From JAKLIH01 sp964618955 (GTDB lineage Bacteria; Patescibacteriota; Minisyncoccia; UBA6257; JAKLIH01), in NCBI GenBank assembly GCA_964618955.1, contig CAZUBO010000004.1, positions 4,139 through 68,138 on the forward strand: a stretch of 64,000 bases of DNA, read 5' to 3'. The translations under genes and the position numbers were made by a program. Each line of letters begins with the position of its first letter. Within the stretch, counting starts at the first letter, position 1. Below the pieces are notes generated by a model, which had not been told where the DNA came from, made no database searches, and saw only the letters and a list, made by a program, of their open reading frames with translations. This document shows, piece by piece, positions 29,931 through 42,292 of the stretch.

Positions 29931-32900
29931 ATGGATTCACGTCAAACAAAAACTTTACAAAAGAAAAATTTTGGAAAGCATAATTTAGTCATTCCTCCTA
30001 ATTCCTTATTGGAATTTCAAAGACAAAGTTATGATAATTTTATTAAAAAAGGTATGAAAGACTCATTTAATGATGTCTTTCCAATTTCTGATTACAGTGA
30101 CAAAGAATTAAGCTTAGAATTTGTTAATTACTATTTAGAAGAACCAAAAGTAACAGCTGATAAGGCTCGTGAAAAAGATTTGAATTACAATGCTGCTTTG
30201 CGCGTTACTTTGCGTTTAGTCAATAAAAGAACTGGTGAGAAAAAGGATCAAGAAGTTTACTTTGGTGATATTCCTATTCTTACTGATACTGGTACCTTCA
30301 TTGTTAATGGTAATGAACGTGCTATCGTATCCCAGTTAATCAAATCTCCAGGTGTTATCTTTACTGTAAGTAAGAATAATGTAGGTGATAATTGTGTTAA
30401 AGCTGCTGTTACCCCTCATCGTGGTGCTTGATTAGAGTTCAATACCGAGAATGATGGATACATTTCAGCCAAAATTGACCGTAAAAAGAAAGTTATGGCC
30501 ACCATCATCTTAAAAGCTTTTGGAGTTGAGAGTAATACTGAGATCAAAAAGCTTTTTGATGATGTTGATAATGGTAAAATTAGCTTTATCGATAAGACAT
30601 TAGCCAAAGACTATACTGCTGATCAGAATGAAGCTTTATTAGAAATATACAGAAAAATGAAACCAGGTGAACCAGTTGCAATTGATAATGCTACTGCTTA
30701 TTTCCTTAACTTATTCAAAAAGTTTGAAAGATATGACTTGGACAAAGTTGGTAGATTTAAAATGAATCAAAAATTAAATCAAGATTTAGATATTGAACAA
30801 AAAGAAAATCGTATTTTACGTAAAGAAGATATGATTGCTGTTTTACGTGAATTAATTAAAATGAATAATGATTCAAATGCTCAAAGTGATAATATCGATC
30901 ACTTAGGTAATCGTCGTATTCGTTCTACTGGTGAATTACTTCAAAACAAGTTCTACATTGCCTTAACTCGTATTCGTCGTATTATTCAAGATCGTATGAC
31001 TACACTTGATCCAAATACTTTGACTCCAGCTCAATTAATTAATCCTAGAATTATTACAACCGCCATCAATCAAGAATTCTTAAATACTTCGCCCCTATCA
31101 CAATACATGGAACAGACTAATGTATTAGCTGAATTAGAGCACAAACGTCGTTTGACTGGTACTGGCCCTGGAGGTATCAAATTAAAAGCTAAAAGTGGTG
31201 TTGAAATTCGTGATATCAACTCTTCCCATTATGGTAGAATTTGTCCTATCAATACTCCTGAAGGTTCTAATGTTGGTTTAGTTAATGAATTAAGTTGTTA
31301 TGCTAGAGTTAATGAATTAGGATTCGTTGAGACTCCATACTTCAAAGTCAAGAATGGTAAGATTACTGATGAAATGGTTTGATTAAATGCTTTAGACGAA
31401 GAAAAATACAAAATTACTCATGCTTGTGTAAACTATGATGCTAATGGTAAAATTACTGACGAATTAGTTGACGTTCGTTTTCAAGCTAATACTTTTAAAT
31501 TATCTCCAAAAGAATTAGAATTTATTGATGTCTCTTCTTATCAGATTTTATCTCCAGCCTCAGCCTTAATTCCTTTTGTCGAACGTGATGAAACTCATCG
31601 TTCTTTAATGGGATCTATCATGCAACGCCAAGCTGTTCCTTGTATTCGCCGTGACGCTCCTTTAGTTGTTACTGGCTTAGAAGATCAAGTCGTTCATGAT
31701 TCAGGCCAATTAATCTTAGCTAAGAACGAAGGTACTGTTGTTGAAGTTGACAATCGTCATATCATTATTGAAGACAAAGAAGGTAAGAAGCAAGAATATG
31801 ACTTGTATTCCTTTACTCGTACCAATCAAAATACGTATTTAAAACAATCTCCAATTGTAGTTAAAGGTCAGAAAGTCAAAAAGAATCAACCATTATGTGA
31901 TAATACTTCTTCGGTCAATGGTCAATTGGCTTTAGGTTCTAACCTTACTGTCGCTTACATGCCTTGATATGGTTATACTTTTGAAGATGCTATAATTATC
32001 TCTGAAAAACTATTGCAAAAAGATATCTTCACTTCTATCTACATTGAAGAATTTGAAAGTGAACAACGTGAAACTAAATTAGGGCCTGAACAAACTACTA
32101 ATGACATCCCTAATGTTTCCGAAAAATTATTAAAAGATTTAGATGAAGAAGGTATCATTCGTATTGGTGCTGAAGTCAAGAGTGGTGATATTCTTGTTGG
32201 TAAAGTATCGCCTAAAGGTGAAATTGAATTAACTCCTGAAGAGAGATTAATGCAGGCTATCTTTGGTGAAGAAGCTAAAGACGTTAAGAATTCATCCTTA
32301 ACATTACCTCATGGCCGTGAAGGTAGAATTATTCGTAATCGTATTTTATCTCGAAAGACTGGTGATCAACTTGGTGTTGGTGTTATCAAAAAAGTTTTTG
32401 TTGAAGTTGCTGAATTACGAAAAATTACTGTTGGTGATAAATTAGCTGGCCGTCATGGTAACAAAGGTATTATTAGTTACATTGCCCCAAAAGAAGATAT
32501 GCCTTTCTTAGAAGATGGTACACCAGTTGATATCATTATCAATGCTTTATCACTTCCTAATCGTATGAACTTAGGTCAGATCTTCGAAGCTTCCTTAGGT
32601 TTAGCTGCTGAGAAATTAAATTATCAAGCCGTCGTTCCACCATTTGATAATGCAACTGACAAAGAAATTACTCAAGAATTTATCAAAGCTGGTATGCCCC
32701 CTGAAGGAAAATTTGATTTATTTGATGGCCGTACTGGTGAGAAGTTCACTCAAAAAGTCGTTGTTGGTAAATTGTATGTTATGAAATTGAATCACATGGT
32801 AAAAGATAAGATCCATGCTCGTTCTGTTGGCCCTTATGCTTTAGTTACTCAACAACCTTTGAAAGGTAGAGCTCACTTTGGTGGTCAAAGATTTGGAGAA

Positions 32901-33137
32901 ATGGAAGTCTGAGCTTTAGAAGCTTATGGTGCTGCCAAAGCCTTACAAGAGATGTTAACCATCAAGTCTGATGATATCATATCTCGTCGTGAAGCCTATA
33001 GCTCAATCATCAAAGGTGAGGATATCAAGAATCCTACCGTTCCTGCTGCCTTCAATGTTATCGTTAATGAATTAAAATCATTGTGTTTAAACATTGAAAC
33101 CAAAACAATTAAGAGAGAAGAAAATATCAAAATCTAA
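29931..33137 (+). CDS. rpoB: RNA polymerase beta subunit
   Basis: 1068 residues, short relative to the 1150-1350 usual in bacteria. Conserved blocks: NGNERAIVSQLIKSPGVIF, LEHKRRLTGTGPGG, the rifampicin region (SQYMEQTNVLAELEHKRRL), SHYGRICPINTPEGSNVGL, GDKLAGRHGNKGIIS and RAHFGGQRFGEMEV. Four TGAs at 30429, 31380, 31965 and 32910 encode Trp; those in RGAW, MPWYGYTFEDA and MEVWALEAYGAA are at invariant Trp sites, excluding Gly or stop. In the rifampicin region the classical SQFMDQ.N..SEL.HKRRL is read as SQYMEQTNVLAELEHKRRL. Followed by rpoC after 31 bases. Confidence 0.98.
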
Positions 33138-33168
33138 CTTTTAATCAACCCCATTTAAAAAAACTATT

Positions 33169-36100
33169 ATGCCTGAATTTCAACCAGATTATAGTAATAA
33201 TTCTTGCGATATTGATTACGTTCAAATCAAGCTCGCTTCTCCTGAGAACATCTTTGAATGATCTCGTGGTGAAGTTTTAGAACCGGAAACTATCAACTAT
33301 CGTACTCAAAAGCCTGAGAAGGGTGGTCTTTTCTGCGAATCCATCTTTGGACCAGTCAAAGACTATAAATGTTCTTGTGGTAAATACCGTGGTATTCGCT
33401 ACAAAGATATCATTTGTGATCGTTGTGGTGTTACCATAACTCGATCTGATGTTAGACGTACTTGAATGGGGCATATTGGTTTATGTATTCCGGTTTGTCA
33501 TATTTGATATTTGAAAACTCCTCCATATGTATTAGAATTGTTATTAGACATGCCAAGTTCTGGTCTTGAGCAAGTTGTCTATTACAATGCTTTTGTTATT
33601 ACTTCCATCAATCAAGAGAAGCGCGAAGAATTACAAGGTCAAATTGAATTAGCTTACAAAGCTAAATTAAAAAATGCAACTAATGAAGAAAAATCCGAAG
33701 TAGTTCAAAGCTACAAACAATCAATCTTAGAAATGAAATTACTTCGTGAAAGACAAATTCTTAATGAAAGAGAATATTACTATTTAATTAAGAAATACAA
33801 TGATGTTTTTGAAGCTGATACTGGATCCGAGCCAATTTTGAAATTCCTTCAAAATATTGATCTTAAAAAAGAACAACAATCAATTGAAGAAAAAAATAAA
33901 AAAGCTAACACCAGTCAATTACCTCGTAATTTAAAGAGATTAAAAGTCATTAAGGCTTTCATCAAGTCAGAAGTCAAACCTGAATGAATTTTTGTAAGTA
34001 ATTTACCAGTATTACCACCTGATTTACGTCCAATGGTACCATTAGATGGTGGCCGCTATGCTTCGTCTGACTTAAATGATCTCTATCGAAGAATTATCAC
34101 TCGTAATAATCGTTTGAAAAAATTGATTGATACTGGTGCACCTTTAGTTATCGTCAAAAATGAAAAAAGAATGCTGCAAGAAGCTGTTGATTCATTGTTC
34201 GATAGCAATCTTCGTAAGACTAAAGCTATTCAAAAATCCCAAAAACGTCCTTACCGTTCATTAGCTGATGTTTTGAAAGGTAAACAAGGTCGTTTCCGTC
34301 AAAATCTTTTAGGAAAACGTGTCGACTATTCTGGTCGTTCCGTCATCGTTGTTGGTCCAAATCTAAAAATGACTGAATGCGGTTTACCAAAGAATATTGC
34401 TTTGGAATTATTCCGTCCATTCATTATTCATCAACTCTTAGCTCGTGAGATTGCTTACAGTACTGCTACTGCCAATCGTTTGATTGATGACAAAACTGAT
34501 GAAGTTTGGGGAATTCTTGATGAAGTTATTCAAGGGAAGTATGTATTATTAAATCGTGCCCCAACCTTACATCGTTTAAGTATTCAAGCTTTCAAACCAA
34601 TCTTAACCGAAGGTTTAGCTATCAAGATTCATCCTTTAGTTTGTACACCATTCAATGCTGACTTCGATGGTGACCAAATGTCTGTTCATTTACCATTATC
34701 TAAAGAAGCCCAAAAAGAATGTGCTGATCGTATGGCTGCTACTAAAAATCTTTTAGTTTCTACTAATGGTGAAATCTCAATGAGACCTACCAAAGATGTT
34801 ATCCTTGGTTGTTATTGATTGACTGCTAATTTCGATGGTAAGCTTGGAGAGAATAAAAGATTTTCTTCTCCAACTGAAGCCATGTTAGCTTTTGAGAATA
34901 AAAAGATTGATCTTCAGGCCAATGTCTATGTTAAGAATCTCAAAGGGGGAATATCTGACACCACTACTGTTGGTAGAATTATCTTTAATGATATTTTACC
35001 ATTAGATTTTCCATATCAAAATTTATCAATCGATGATTCTCAAATGAAAAAGATTGTTAATAAATTAATTTACGATTATGGCTTTGATGCTTCAATCTCA
35101 GTCTTAGATAGTATCAAAGATACTGGCTTTAAATATTCTGGTTTATCAGGTATTTCCTGAGGTTTGAGTGACTTAATTGAGCCAATTGAAAAAGCTAATA
35201 TTGTAAAGAAAGGTTTAGCCAAAAACAAAATTATCTATGAACAATTTGAAGAAGGTTTGTTAAGTGATCTTGAGAAGAAGAGCAAACTTTTAATTCTTTG
35301 AGAAGAAGTTAAAAAAGAAATTAATCAAGCTGTTCAATCCCATATTCCTAAAGAATCTCCCGTTAGCATTTGTATTACATCCAAAGCTCGTGGTTCTTGA
35401 GACTTAGCTAACCAAATGTTAGGTATCAAAGGTTTAATCTACAATGCTTCTGGTGAAATTATCGAAGCTCCAATTTTGTCTTCATACAAATCTGGTTATT
35501 CGCCACTTGACTACTTCAATGTTACTCCGGGTGCTCGTAAAGGTTTAGTTGACACTGCTTTACGTACTTCCAGTGCTGGTTACTTAACTCGTCGTTTAGT
35601 CGATGTCTCCCAAGATGTTGTAGTTCTCAATGAAGATTGTGGTGATGATAAAGGTATTGAAATTCTAAGATTCAATGGTGAAGAATTATCTCAACCATTC
35701 AACAAACGTATTGCTGGTCGTGTTCTTGCTAAAGAGATTGTTTTGACTAGTGGTACTAAGATTAAAAAGAATACTTTACTTAGCCGCGTTTTAGCTGAAC
35801 AAATTGAACAAGATCAAAGTATAACTTCTGTTAATGCTTTCTCACCTTTAACTTGTTTAAATTCATCAGGTATTTGTCAAAAATGTTATGGCGCTGACTT
35901 AGCTAATTGAAACTTAATTAACAAAGGTGAAGCTGTTGGTATTATCGCCGCCCAATCTATTGGTGAGCCTGGTACTCAGCTTACCTTAAAGAGTTTCCAT
36001 AGTGGTGGAGTTGCTGGTACAACCGACATTACTACAACTGGCTTACCATACATTGAATTATTAATTGAATGTCGTAATCCTAAGAATGAAGCTTTAATTT

Positions 36101-36807
36101 CTGAAGTTTCTGGTATTGTTCATGATATTGTAAATAATCCCAACGAAGAGACTCAATTAAAGATTTTAATTAATGACAAAATCAAAAATCCTCAGTATAG
36201 GAAATACAATCGTAAAGTTAAGACTCAACAAGTTTTAGAGTCTGGCGAAATATTTGTTTATCTTATTCCAGTTGATAAGAATATTATCGTCTCAAAAGGT
36301 GACGAAGTTAAAGTTGGTCAAATTTTAACTTCCGGTACTGCTAACTTAAAGAAATTATTCAAATTAGCTGGCATCAAAGTTGCCCAAGACTATATCAAAA
36401 AAGAATGTGGTAAAGTCTATCAATTAGCTGGTACTGAAATTCATGATAAACATTTCGAAATTATCATTAAGAAGATGTTTTCTCAACTTTTAGTTACTGC
36501 TTCAGGTGATTCCGAATTCATTACCGGTGAGATTACTACCATTCGTCGTTTTGTTGAATCCAACTACAAGTTGATTCAAGCTAATAAAGCTCCTGCCAAA
36601 GCTGTCTCAATTCTTCGAGGTATTACTCGTGTTGCTTTAAATTCTGATAGTTTTCTATCAGCTGCTTCCTTCCAAGAGACTTCTCAAATTCTTGTTAAAT
36701 CTTCTATTGAAGGTAAGATTGATCGCTTAGAAAGTTTGAAAGCTAATATCATCATCAGTCGGTTAATTCCTGCTGGTACTGGTTTTCGTCAGTCCCAAAA
36801 TGATTAA
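33169..36807 (+). CDS. rpoC: RNA polymerase beta' subunit
   Basis: 1212 residues. Zinc finger near the N-terminus (CSCGKYRGIRYK followed by CDRCGV), the catalytic NADFDGD (in NADFDGDQMSVHLPLS), RPTKDVILGCY, bridge-helix region and the second zinc site (CGDDKG... CLNSSGICQKCYG). About nine TGAs are Trp, including EWSRGEV, HIWYLKTPP and PEWIFVSNLPVLPPDLRP, all at family-conserved Trp; one TGG occurs in DEVWGILDE. This gene alone shows that TGA is the main Trp codon. A basic choice of ATG 33169 gives MPEFQPDY. Confidence 0.98.
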
Positions 36808-36827
36808 TATCTTTTTAAAATTAAGCC

Positions 36828-38045
36828 ATGAAAGACAAAAAAGATTTTAAAACTTCAATTCCAATATATTTTGATTATGCCGCTTCGACTCCAATTGATC
36901 CTCTGGTTATAAAATCTATGTTACCAGTTCTTGAAAAAGATTTTGCTAATACCATGTCTATTCATAGCTTAGGTCAAGCTTCCAAAGATATTTTAGAAAA
37001 AACTCGTGATTTTTTTGCCAAAATACTAAAAGTTAATTCCGGAGAATTAATTTTTACTGGTTCAGCTACTGAATCTAATAATTTAATTATCAAGGGTATT
37101 GCTTATGGCAATAAAAACCATGGTAGCCATATAATTGTTTCTAGTATTGAACATCATTGTGTTTTAAACAGCGCTAAATGATTAGAAAAGAAGGGTTATC
37201 GCGTAAGCTACTTATCAGTCGACAAGAATGGTATTGTTGATCTTGAAGAATTAAAATCTTTAATTCAAGATGATACTGTTTTAATTTCCGTTATGCATGT
37301 TAATAACGAAACTGGAGTTATCGAACCCGTTGAAAAGATTGGTAAGATTGTAACTGAAGTTAGAGCTGATAGAACCAATCGTCACATTGATTGTCCAATA
37401 TATTTTCATACTGATGCTTCTCAAAGTTTTGGAAAAATTGATGTCAATATTCCAAAAATCAATTGTGATTTGTTAACTCTAAGTTCCCATAAGATCTATG
37501 GCCCTAAAGGCGCTAGTATTGCTTTTGTCAAGAAGGGAACCAAAATCTCTCCTTTGCTCCATGGTGGTGGTCAAGAATTTGGTTTTAGGTCTAGTACTGT
37601 TAATACTCCAGCTATTGTTGGTTTTGCTAAAGCCGCCGAGATTGCTTTGAAAAGACAAAAACAAGATTATCAAAAAGCTATGAAGTTAAAAACCAAAATT
37701 GTTAAAACTTTAACTTCAAAATTAACTCATTGCTATTTAAACGGAACACTTGATACTCAAGTTCCTAATATATTAAGCATGCGTTTTGACTACATTGAAG
37801 GGGAGTCTTTAGTCTATCTATTGGATACAAATAACATCTGTGCTTCATCAGCTTCAGCTTGTGCCAGCTTATCATTAGCGCCATCTCATGTTTTAATTGC
37901 TATGGGATTACGTCCTGAACAAGCTCATGGTACTATTCGTTTATCCATTGGTCGTTTTACCTCTAATGAAGAAGTTAATTACCTATTAAAAGTTTTGCCA
38001 GATATTGTTTCAAAACTTCGTAATATATCACCTTTTAAATCTTAA
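36828..38045 (+). CDS. iscS: Cysteine desulfurase (NifS/IscS family)
   Basis: 405 residues. PLP enzyme that removes sulfur from cysteine and passes it on as persulfide. Visible are YFDYAASTPIDPLVI at the start, ATESNNLIIKG, SSIEHHCVL, the lysine motif LLTLSSHKIYGPKGAS, and the loop with active Cys SSASACASLSLAPSHVL. One TGA (37179-37181) is Trp. With iscU directly downstream (4 bases) this forms a minimal Fe-S or thio-modification pair; no other isc or suf genes are nearby. Confidence 0.94.
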
Positions 38046-38049
38046 ATCT

Positions 38050-38550
38050 ATGCAATATTCAAAAAAAGTCTTACAAATATTTCAAAATCCTGAAAACTAC
38101 GGTAAATTAAAAAATGCTGATGGGATTGGTAAAGCTGGAAATGTTGTTTGTGGTGATGTTATGGCTATATATATCAAAGTTGAAAAAAACAAATTAAAAA
38201 AAGATGTCATTAGTGATATTAAATTTGAAACTTTTGGTTGTGTTGCGGCTATTGCTACGTCTTCAATTGTTACTACCTTAGCTAAAGGGAAGACCTTAGA
38301 AGCTGCTTTAAAGATAGGTAGAGAGGATGTTATTAAAGACTTAAATGGCTTACCACCTACCAAAGTTCATTGCTCTCTTTTATCAACTGATGCTCTATTT
38401 ATGGCTATTTTTGACTTCTATCAAAAGCATGATCCCAAGAAGATTACCAAGACTTTAATGGCTCGTCATGAAAAGATTGAACAAGAACAATCTGAAATTA
38501 AAAAAAGATACAAAACTTGGGTCAATGAAGAAGAAAAAATGTTAAAATAA
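38050..38550 (+). CDS. iscU: Iron-sulfur cluster scaffold IscU/NifU N-terminal type
   Basis: 166 residues. Scaffold on which Fe-S clusters are built with sulfur from the upstream desulfurase. The three conserved Cys are visible: VVCGDVMAIYI, TFGCVAAIATSS and VHCSLLSTDAL. The usual second motif is GCG.aiAsSs; here GCVAAIATSS. A charged C-terminal extension of about 40 residues follows the core domain. The start ATG at 38050 was preferred over an upstream in-frame codon lying inside the previous gene. Confidence 0.93.
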   Translation: MQYSKKVLQIFQNPENYGKLKNADGIGKAGNVVCGDVMAIYIKVEKNKLKKDVISDIKFETFGCVAAIATSSIVTTLAKGKTLEAALKIGREDVIKDLNGLPPTKVHCSLLSTDALFMAIFDFYQKHDPKKITKTLMARHEKIEQEQSEIKKRYKTWVNEEEKMLK

Positions 38551-38577
38551 AATTAATAAAAATATTAAAAATACAAT

Positions 38578-39117
38578 ATGTTTGGATATATCATTATCAT
38601 TGGTTTGCTTTTAATTATTGCTTCAATTTTCAACAAATTGATTCGTGCTAAGAATCAAGTTGAAGAAGCTTCGGCTGACATCAATGTTCAGTTGAAAAGA
38701 CGTTTTGATTTAATTCCTAACTTAGTTGAGACTGTTAAGGGATATATGAATCACGAAAAAGAAGTTTTAGAGAAGATAACACAGCTTCGTTCTCAAGCTT
38801 TATCAACCAAAGATTTTAAAGAAAGTGATAAGATTAATTCCGAAATTTCTAAAAATATCAGTAATATAGTAGTCGCTTTTGAAAACTATCCAGATTTAAA
38901 AGCTAATACTAACTTCTTATCATTACAAACTGAATTAGTTGATACTGAAAACAAGATTCAATCTGCTCGTCGTTTTTACAACAACGTAGCCAAAGATTAC
39001 AATATTTTAATTGAATCTATTCCAACAAATTTCTTTGCTAAGATTTTTAATCATGTAAAGAAGCCTTTATTAGAGATTTCTGTTCAGGAATCTCAAAATG
39101 TTGCTGTAAAATTCTAA
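38578..39117 (+). CDS. lemA: LemA family membrane protein
   Basis: 179 residues. One N-terminal membrane helix (IIIIGLLLIIASIFNKLI), then the long helical LemA domain with NQVEEASADINVQLKRRFDL, IPNLVETVKGYMNHEKEVLE and ARRFYNNVAKDYNILIESIP followed by NFFAKIF. LemA and HtpX often sit together, as here (4-base gap), and are thought to act in envelope stress; the precise function is unknown. Confidence 0.95.
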   Translation: MFGYIIIIGLLLIIASIFNKLIRAKNQVEEASADINVQLKRRFDLIPNLVETVKGYMNHEKEVLEKITQLRSQALSTKDFKESDKINSEISKNISNIVVAFENYPDLKANTNFLSLQTELVDTENKIQSARRFYNNVAKDYNILIESIPTNFFAKIFNHVKKPLLEISVQESQNVAVKF

Positions 39118-39120
39118 CTT

Positions 39121-40017
39121 ATGAATCTTTACACTAATGTTTCTAAAAACATCACCAAAACTTATCTACTACTTTTTGTTTTTGTAGTTCTTTTTGGTGT
39201 TTTTGGATATTTTATCTCATTGTATTTCAAAAACAATGCTTTTGTTTTTATCGCTTTAGCTTATGCTATTATCTCTTCTTTTATTGGTTATTGATTTTCT
39301 GATAGAATTATCTTATCAATGTCTAATGCTAAATTAATAGAACATAACGATAATGTTGAATTGTATCATATTGTTGAGAATCTTTGTATTACTAGTGGCT
39401 TACCAACTCCTAAGATATATTTAATTAAAGATCAATCTCCCAATGCTTTTGCTACTGGTCGTAATCCTAAAAATGCGATAGTTTGTGTGACTTCCAGCCT
39501 ATTAAAAATATTAAACAAATCTGAATTAGAAGCCGTTATCGCTCATGAGCTATCTCATATTAAGAATTATGACATTCTAATTGCTAGTTTAGTTGTTGTT
39601 TTGGCTTCAGCTATCACTTTGTTATCTAATATCGTTTTGCGTATGGGGAATTGAAACAAGAATTCCAGAGATGACAAAGAAGGCTACGCTTCTATGCTTA
39701 TGTTAATTGCTTTTATTAGTATTGCTATTCTATCACCAATTGTTGCAACTTTAATTCAGTTAGCAATATCTCGTAAAAGGGAATTCATGGCTGATTCAAG
39801 TTCAGCTTTAATTACTCGCTATCCTGAAGGCTTAATTTCAGCTTTAGAAAAGATATCTAGCAATCCAATCCCAATGAAAAAAATAAATGACTATACTCGT
39901 AATTTATACATTTCTGATCCTGCTAAAGAAAAAGTAACTTGGTTCAATAAGCTTTGACTAACTCATCCGCCAATTAGTGAAAGAATCAATGCTTTAAAAC
40001 AAATTGAAATTAAATAA
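39121..40017 (+). CDS. htpX: HtpX-type M48 zinc metalloprotease
   Basis: 298 residues. Membrane protease for misfolded membrane proteins. Two N-terminal helices, then PNAFATGRNPKNAIVCVTSS, zinc motif HELSH in EAVIAHELSHIKNYDILIAS, two further helices, and the third ligand region KREFMADSSSALITRYPEGL. Three TGAs are Trp, including WLTHPPISERI near the end, matching the family's lfsTHPp.eeRI. Followed 3 bases later by a strong terminator. Confidence 0.95.
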
Positions 40018-40020
40018 TAT

Positions 40021-40051
40021 AAAAACATCGTAATTACTTACGATGTTTTTT
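40021..40051 (+). terminator. Intrinsic terminator after htpX
   Basis: A perfect 13-bp stem AAAAACATCGTAA (40021-40033) / TTACGATGTTTTT (40038-40050) with loop TTAC. The A and T runs make it effective in both directions. Confidence 0.9.
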
Positions 40052-40067
40052 GATTGTAAAATTAATT

Positions 40068-40260
40068 CATTCAGGAAACAGACTCATGGATCGAACATCC
40101 CGCTGCTTCCTGAATGTTGGGTCACTGCTAATGCCGATCAAAACCTTCGGCTAGAAGTGTTACTCCCCGCTTTCGTCTGAATGCTTGAGATTTTCGGAGT
40201 AAACTCTAAACCCCGGATCTCCGGTATGCTTTAAAAATCGCATTAAGATTACCTCCTTTT
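40068..40260 (-). ncRNA. GC-rich structured region, candidate RNA gene
   Basis: About 190 bases at near 45-50% GC in a roughly 30% GC background; only the tRNAs here are comparable. Several stems are visible: CATTCAGGAA (40068-40077) with TTCCTGAATG (40107-40116), including inner CAG/CTG and GGAT/ATCC pairs; GCCGA/TCGGC near 40133-40151; GAGT/ACTC; CCGG/CCGG near 40212-40224. The minus strand is favoured because a promoter-like sequence lies at 40276-40304 and the large hairpin would then sit at the 3' end. I do not recognise it as tmRNA, RNase P, SRP or 6S RNA. The rest of the 40018-40389 gap is AT-rich and shows no gene. Confidence 0.45.
40160..40243 (-). CDS. Possible 27-residue peptide with a perfect Shine-Dalgarno
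   Basis: On the minus strand AAAAAGGAGGT (40251-40261) lies 7 bases before an ATG at 40243, opening a 27-codon frame ending in TAA at 40160 (begins MRFLKHTGDPGF, ends SDESGE). A Shine-Dalgarno is exceptional in this genome; the only others are in the 9-10.7 kb cassette. It may be a true small gene, a leader peptide, or chance within a structured RNA. Confidence 0.35.
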   Translation of the reverse strand: MRFLKHTGDPGFRVYSENLKHSDESGE

Positions 40261-40275
40261 TCTAAGATTACCTTT

Positions 40276-40304
40276 AATTTACTATATATTTCTTTTAAAA
40301 TCAA
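40276..40304 (-). promoter_or_regulatory. Minus-strand promoter candidate for the GC-rich region
   Basis: On the minus strand TTGATT (complement of 40299-40304), 17-base spacer, TAAATT (complement of 40276-40281); transcription would begin near 40269. Confidence 0.4.
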
Positions 40305-40389
40305 CCCCCTGTAACATTAATAACTTTTTTACGTCTTCATAAGTGGCAGGGAGACTTGCTATTTTTATACTTAAAAAATAAAAATAAAT

Positions 40390-42222
40390 ATGGAAGAAGA
40401 TAATGATGAGAAAAAAGAACGACAAAAGCTCAATTGAAATTCAATCAAATCAGTATTTCAAAACAGCATTCGAATAAACAAAGTTACTTGAAAAGAGCAT
40501 TGTTCTCTTGTCATTTTCAATTTTATTGCTATTATTCTTACTTCTTCAATTCCATTCATTCAAGCTAGATTGAATGGTAGTTTAATTGATCTTTTAATTA
40601 ATTTTACCAAAACTAATATTTTAGCCATTAATTTTGGTTTCATTTTGGCTGGCTATATTCTTATTAATTTTGTTTCTTTGTTTGCTCGTTCAACCGAAGA
40701 TTATGTAACTTATTTATTCTATAAATTTTTTGAAGAGACCTATAGCTTAATGATCATTAAAAAGAAAGGGGAATTAGATATTGCTACTCATGAGAAGCCA
40801 AATTTCAATAATTTTGCAAACAAAATTGACGAAATTGGCGTTTGACATATTCAGAATTTCTCTGATCGTCAGTTCTATATTCTTCAAAATTTAATTAGAA
40901 TTATTATCGCTTCTGTTATTGTATTTAAAATCAGATGATGATTACTTATTGTAATCTTTGTGGGTAATATTCCAAATATTCTAAAAGAAGTTAAATATGG
41001 TCAAAGAATTTGAAGCATCTGAGATGCTGATTCAGAACTTCGACGTAAATTTACCGAATATCGCAATTACTTTACTAGTATTACTAATTTATCTGAAATT
41101 AAATTACACGGTTCTGTTAATTTCTTTTATTCTCGAATTAAAGATTTATTAACCCAATTCCAACGTAAATTAAAAATTGAAGAAAAAAGAAAGTATTTTT
41201 CTAGTTTGTTATCTGATAGTTTCTCACAAATTACAATTTCTTTTGTAACTATCTATTTTATTTTCGAAGTTATTCATGGCCATATTTCTATTGGTAATTT
41301 AACGTTTTTGTTAATTTCTATCAGTAATTTCCATGTTTCTTTTGGTGAATTATTCATGTTTGTCGGCAGACAATATCAAGACAATTTGTTTATCAATGAT
41401 TTCTTTAAATTATTAGATACTAAGTCTGAGTTAGATTTTAAACAAGATAGCAAAACTGAAATTTCCAAGAATCCAAAAATTGAATACCAAAATGTTTGAT
41501 TTAAATATCCTGGAACTGATAACTATATCTTAAAAAATTTTAGTCTAACAATTAATTCTGGCGAGAAGATTGCTATTATCGGTGTTAACGGTGCCGGTAA
41601 AACTACATTAATCAAATTACTTTGTCGTTTCTATGATCCTACCAAAGGCAAAATTCTAATTGATGGTATTAATCTCAAAGATTTAAACATTGATACTTGA
41701 TTAGATAATTTAAGTATCTTATCTCAAGAATTTATCAAATATTCTTTATTAACCAAAGAAGCTATCGGCGTATCTGATATTCAAAAGAATTTTGATATCG
41801 ATACTATTATTGATGCCGCTAAGAGCAGTGAAGCTGATCAATTCATTAATACTTGAGAATCAAAATATGACCAAATGCTAGGTAAGGTCTATAAAGACGG
41901 TAAAGAATTGTCCATTGGTCAATGACAAAAAATGGCTTTAGCCCGTATATTCTATCGAAATCGTCCTATAATGGTATTAGATGAACCAACGGCTTCTATT
42001 GATGCTGAAGCCGAACAGCACATCTTTAAGCGCCTTACAGAGCTTTCTAAGACTACTACAGCTATCTTAATATCCCATAGATTCTCTACCGTTAGACATG
42101 CTGATAAGATTTGCGTCATTGAAGACGGTATCTTATCTGAATATGGTACCCATAACGAATTAATGCATCTTCAGGGTACATATGCTCGATTATTCAACCT
42201 TCAAGCTGAAGGATATAAATAG
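40390..42222 (+). CDS. ABC transporter, fused membrane and ATPase domains (first of a pair)
   Basis: 610 residues, TGA=Trp at a dozen places. Exporter-type half-transporter: membrane domain with about six helices (residues 30-330), ATPase domain with Walker A GVNGAGKTTLIK, signature LSIGQWQKMALAR, Walker B RPIMVLDEPTASID and switch His in ILISHRFSTV. The signature LSIGQ departs from LSGGQ, and the Trp after it (TGA 41923-41925) is typical of a subfamily with LSGGEWQ. Substrate not predictable. The neighbour at 42293 is a second half-transporter; they likely form a heterodimer. Confidence 0.93.
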
Positions 42223-42292
42223 TCAAATTTAAAAAATTAAAACTTGCAATTAAATTATTTTAAAAAATAATTACATTTTAAACTCCTCAAAA

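Noticed and set aside
40068..40260. tmRNA, RNase P, SRP or 6S RNA
   Set aside because: I could not find their diagnostic motifs; the AGGAAGCAG segment lacks the SRP GGAA tetraloop hairpin.
40241..40261. 3' end of a 16S rRNA (CCTCCTTT on the plus strand)
   Set aside because: Only about ten bases resemble the rRNA end; nothing upstream looks like 16S rRNA.
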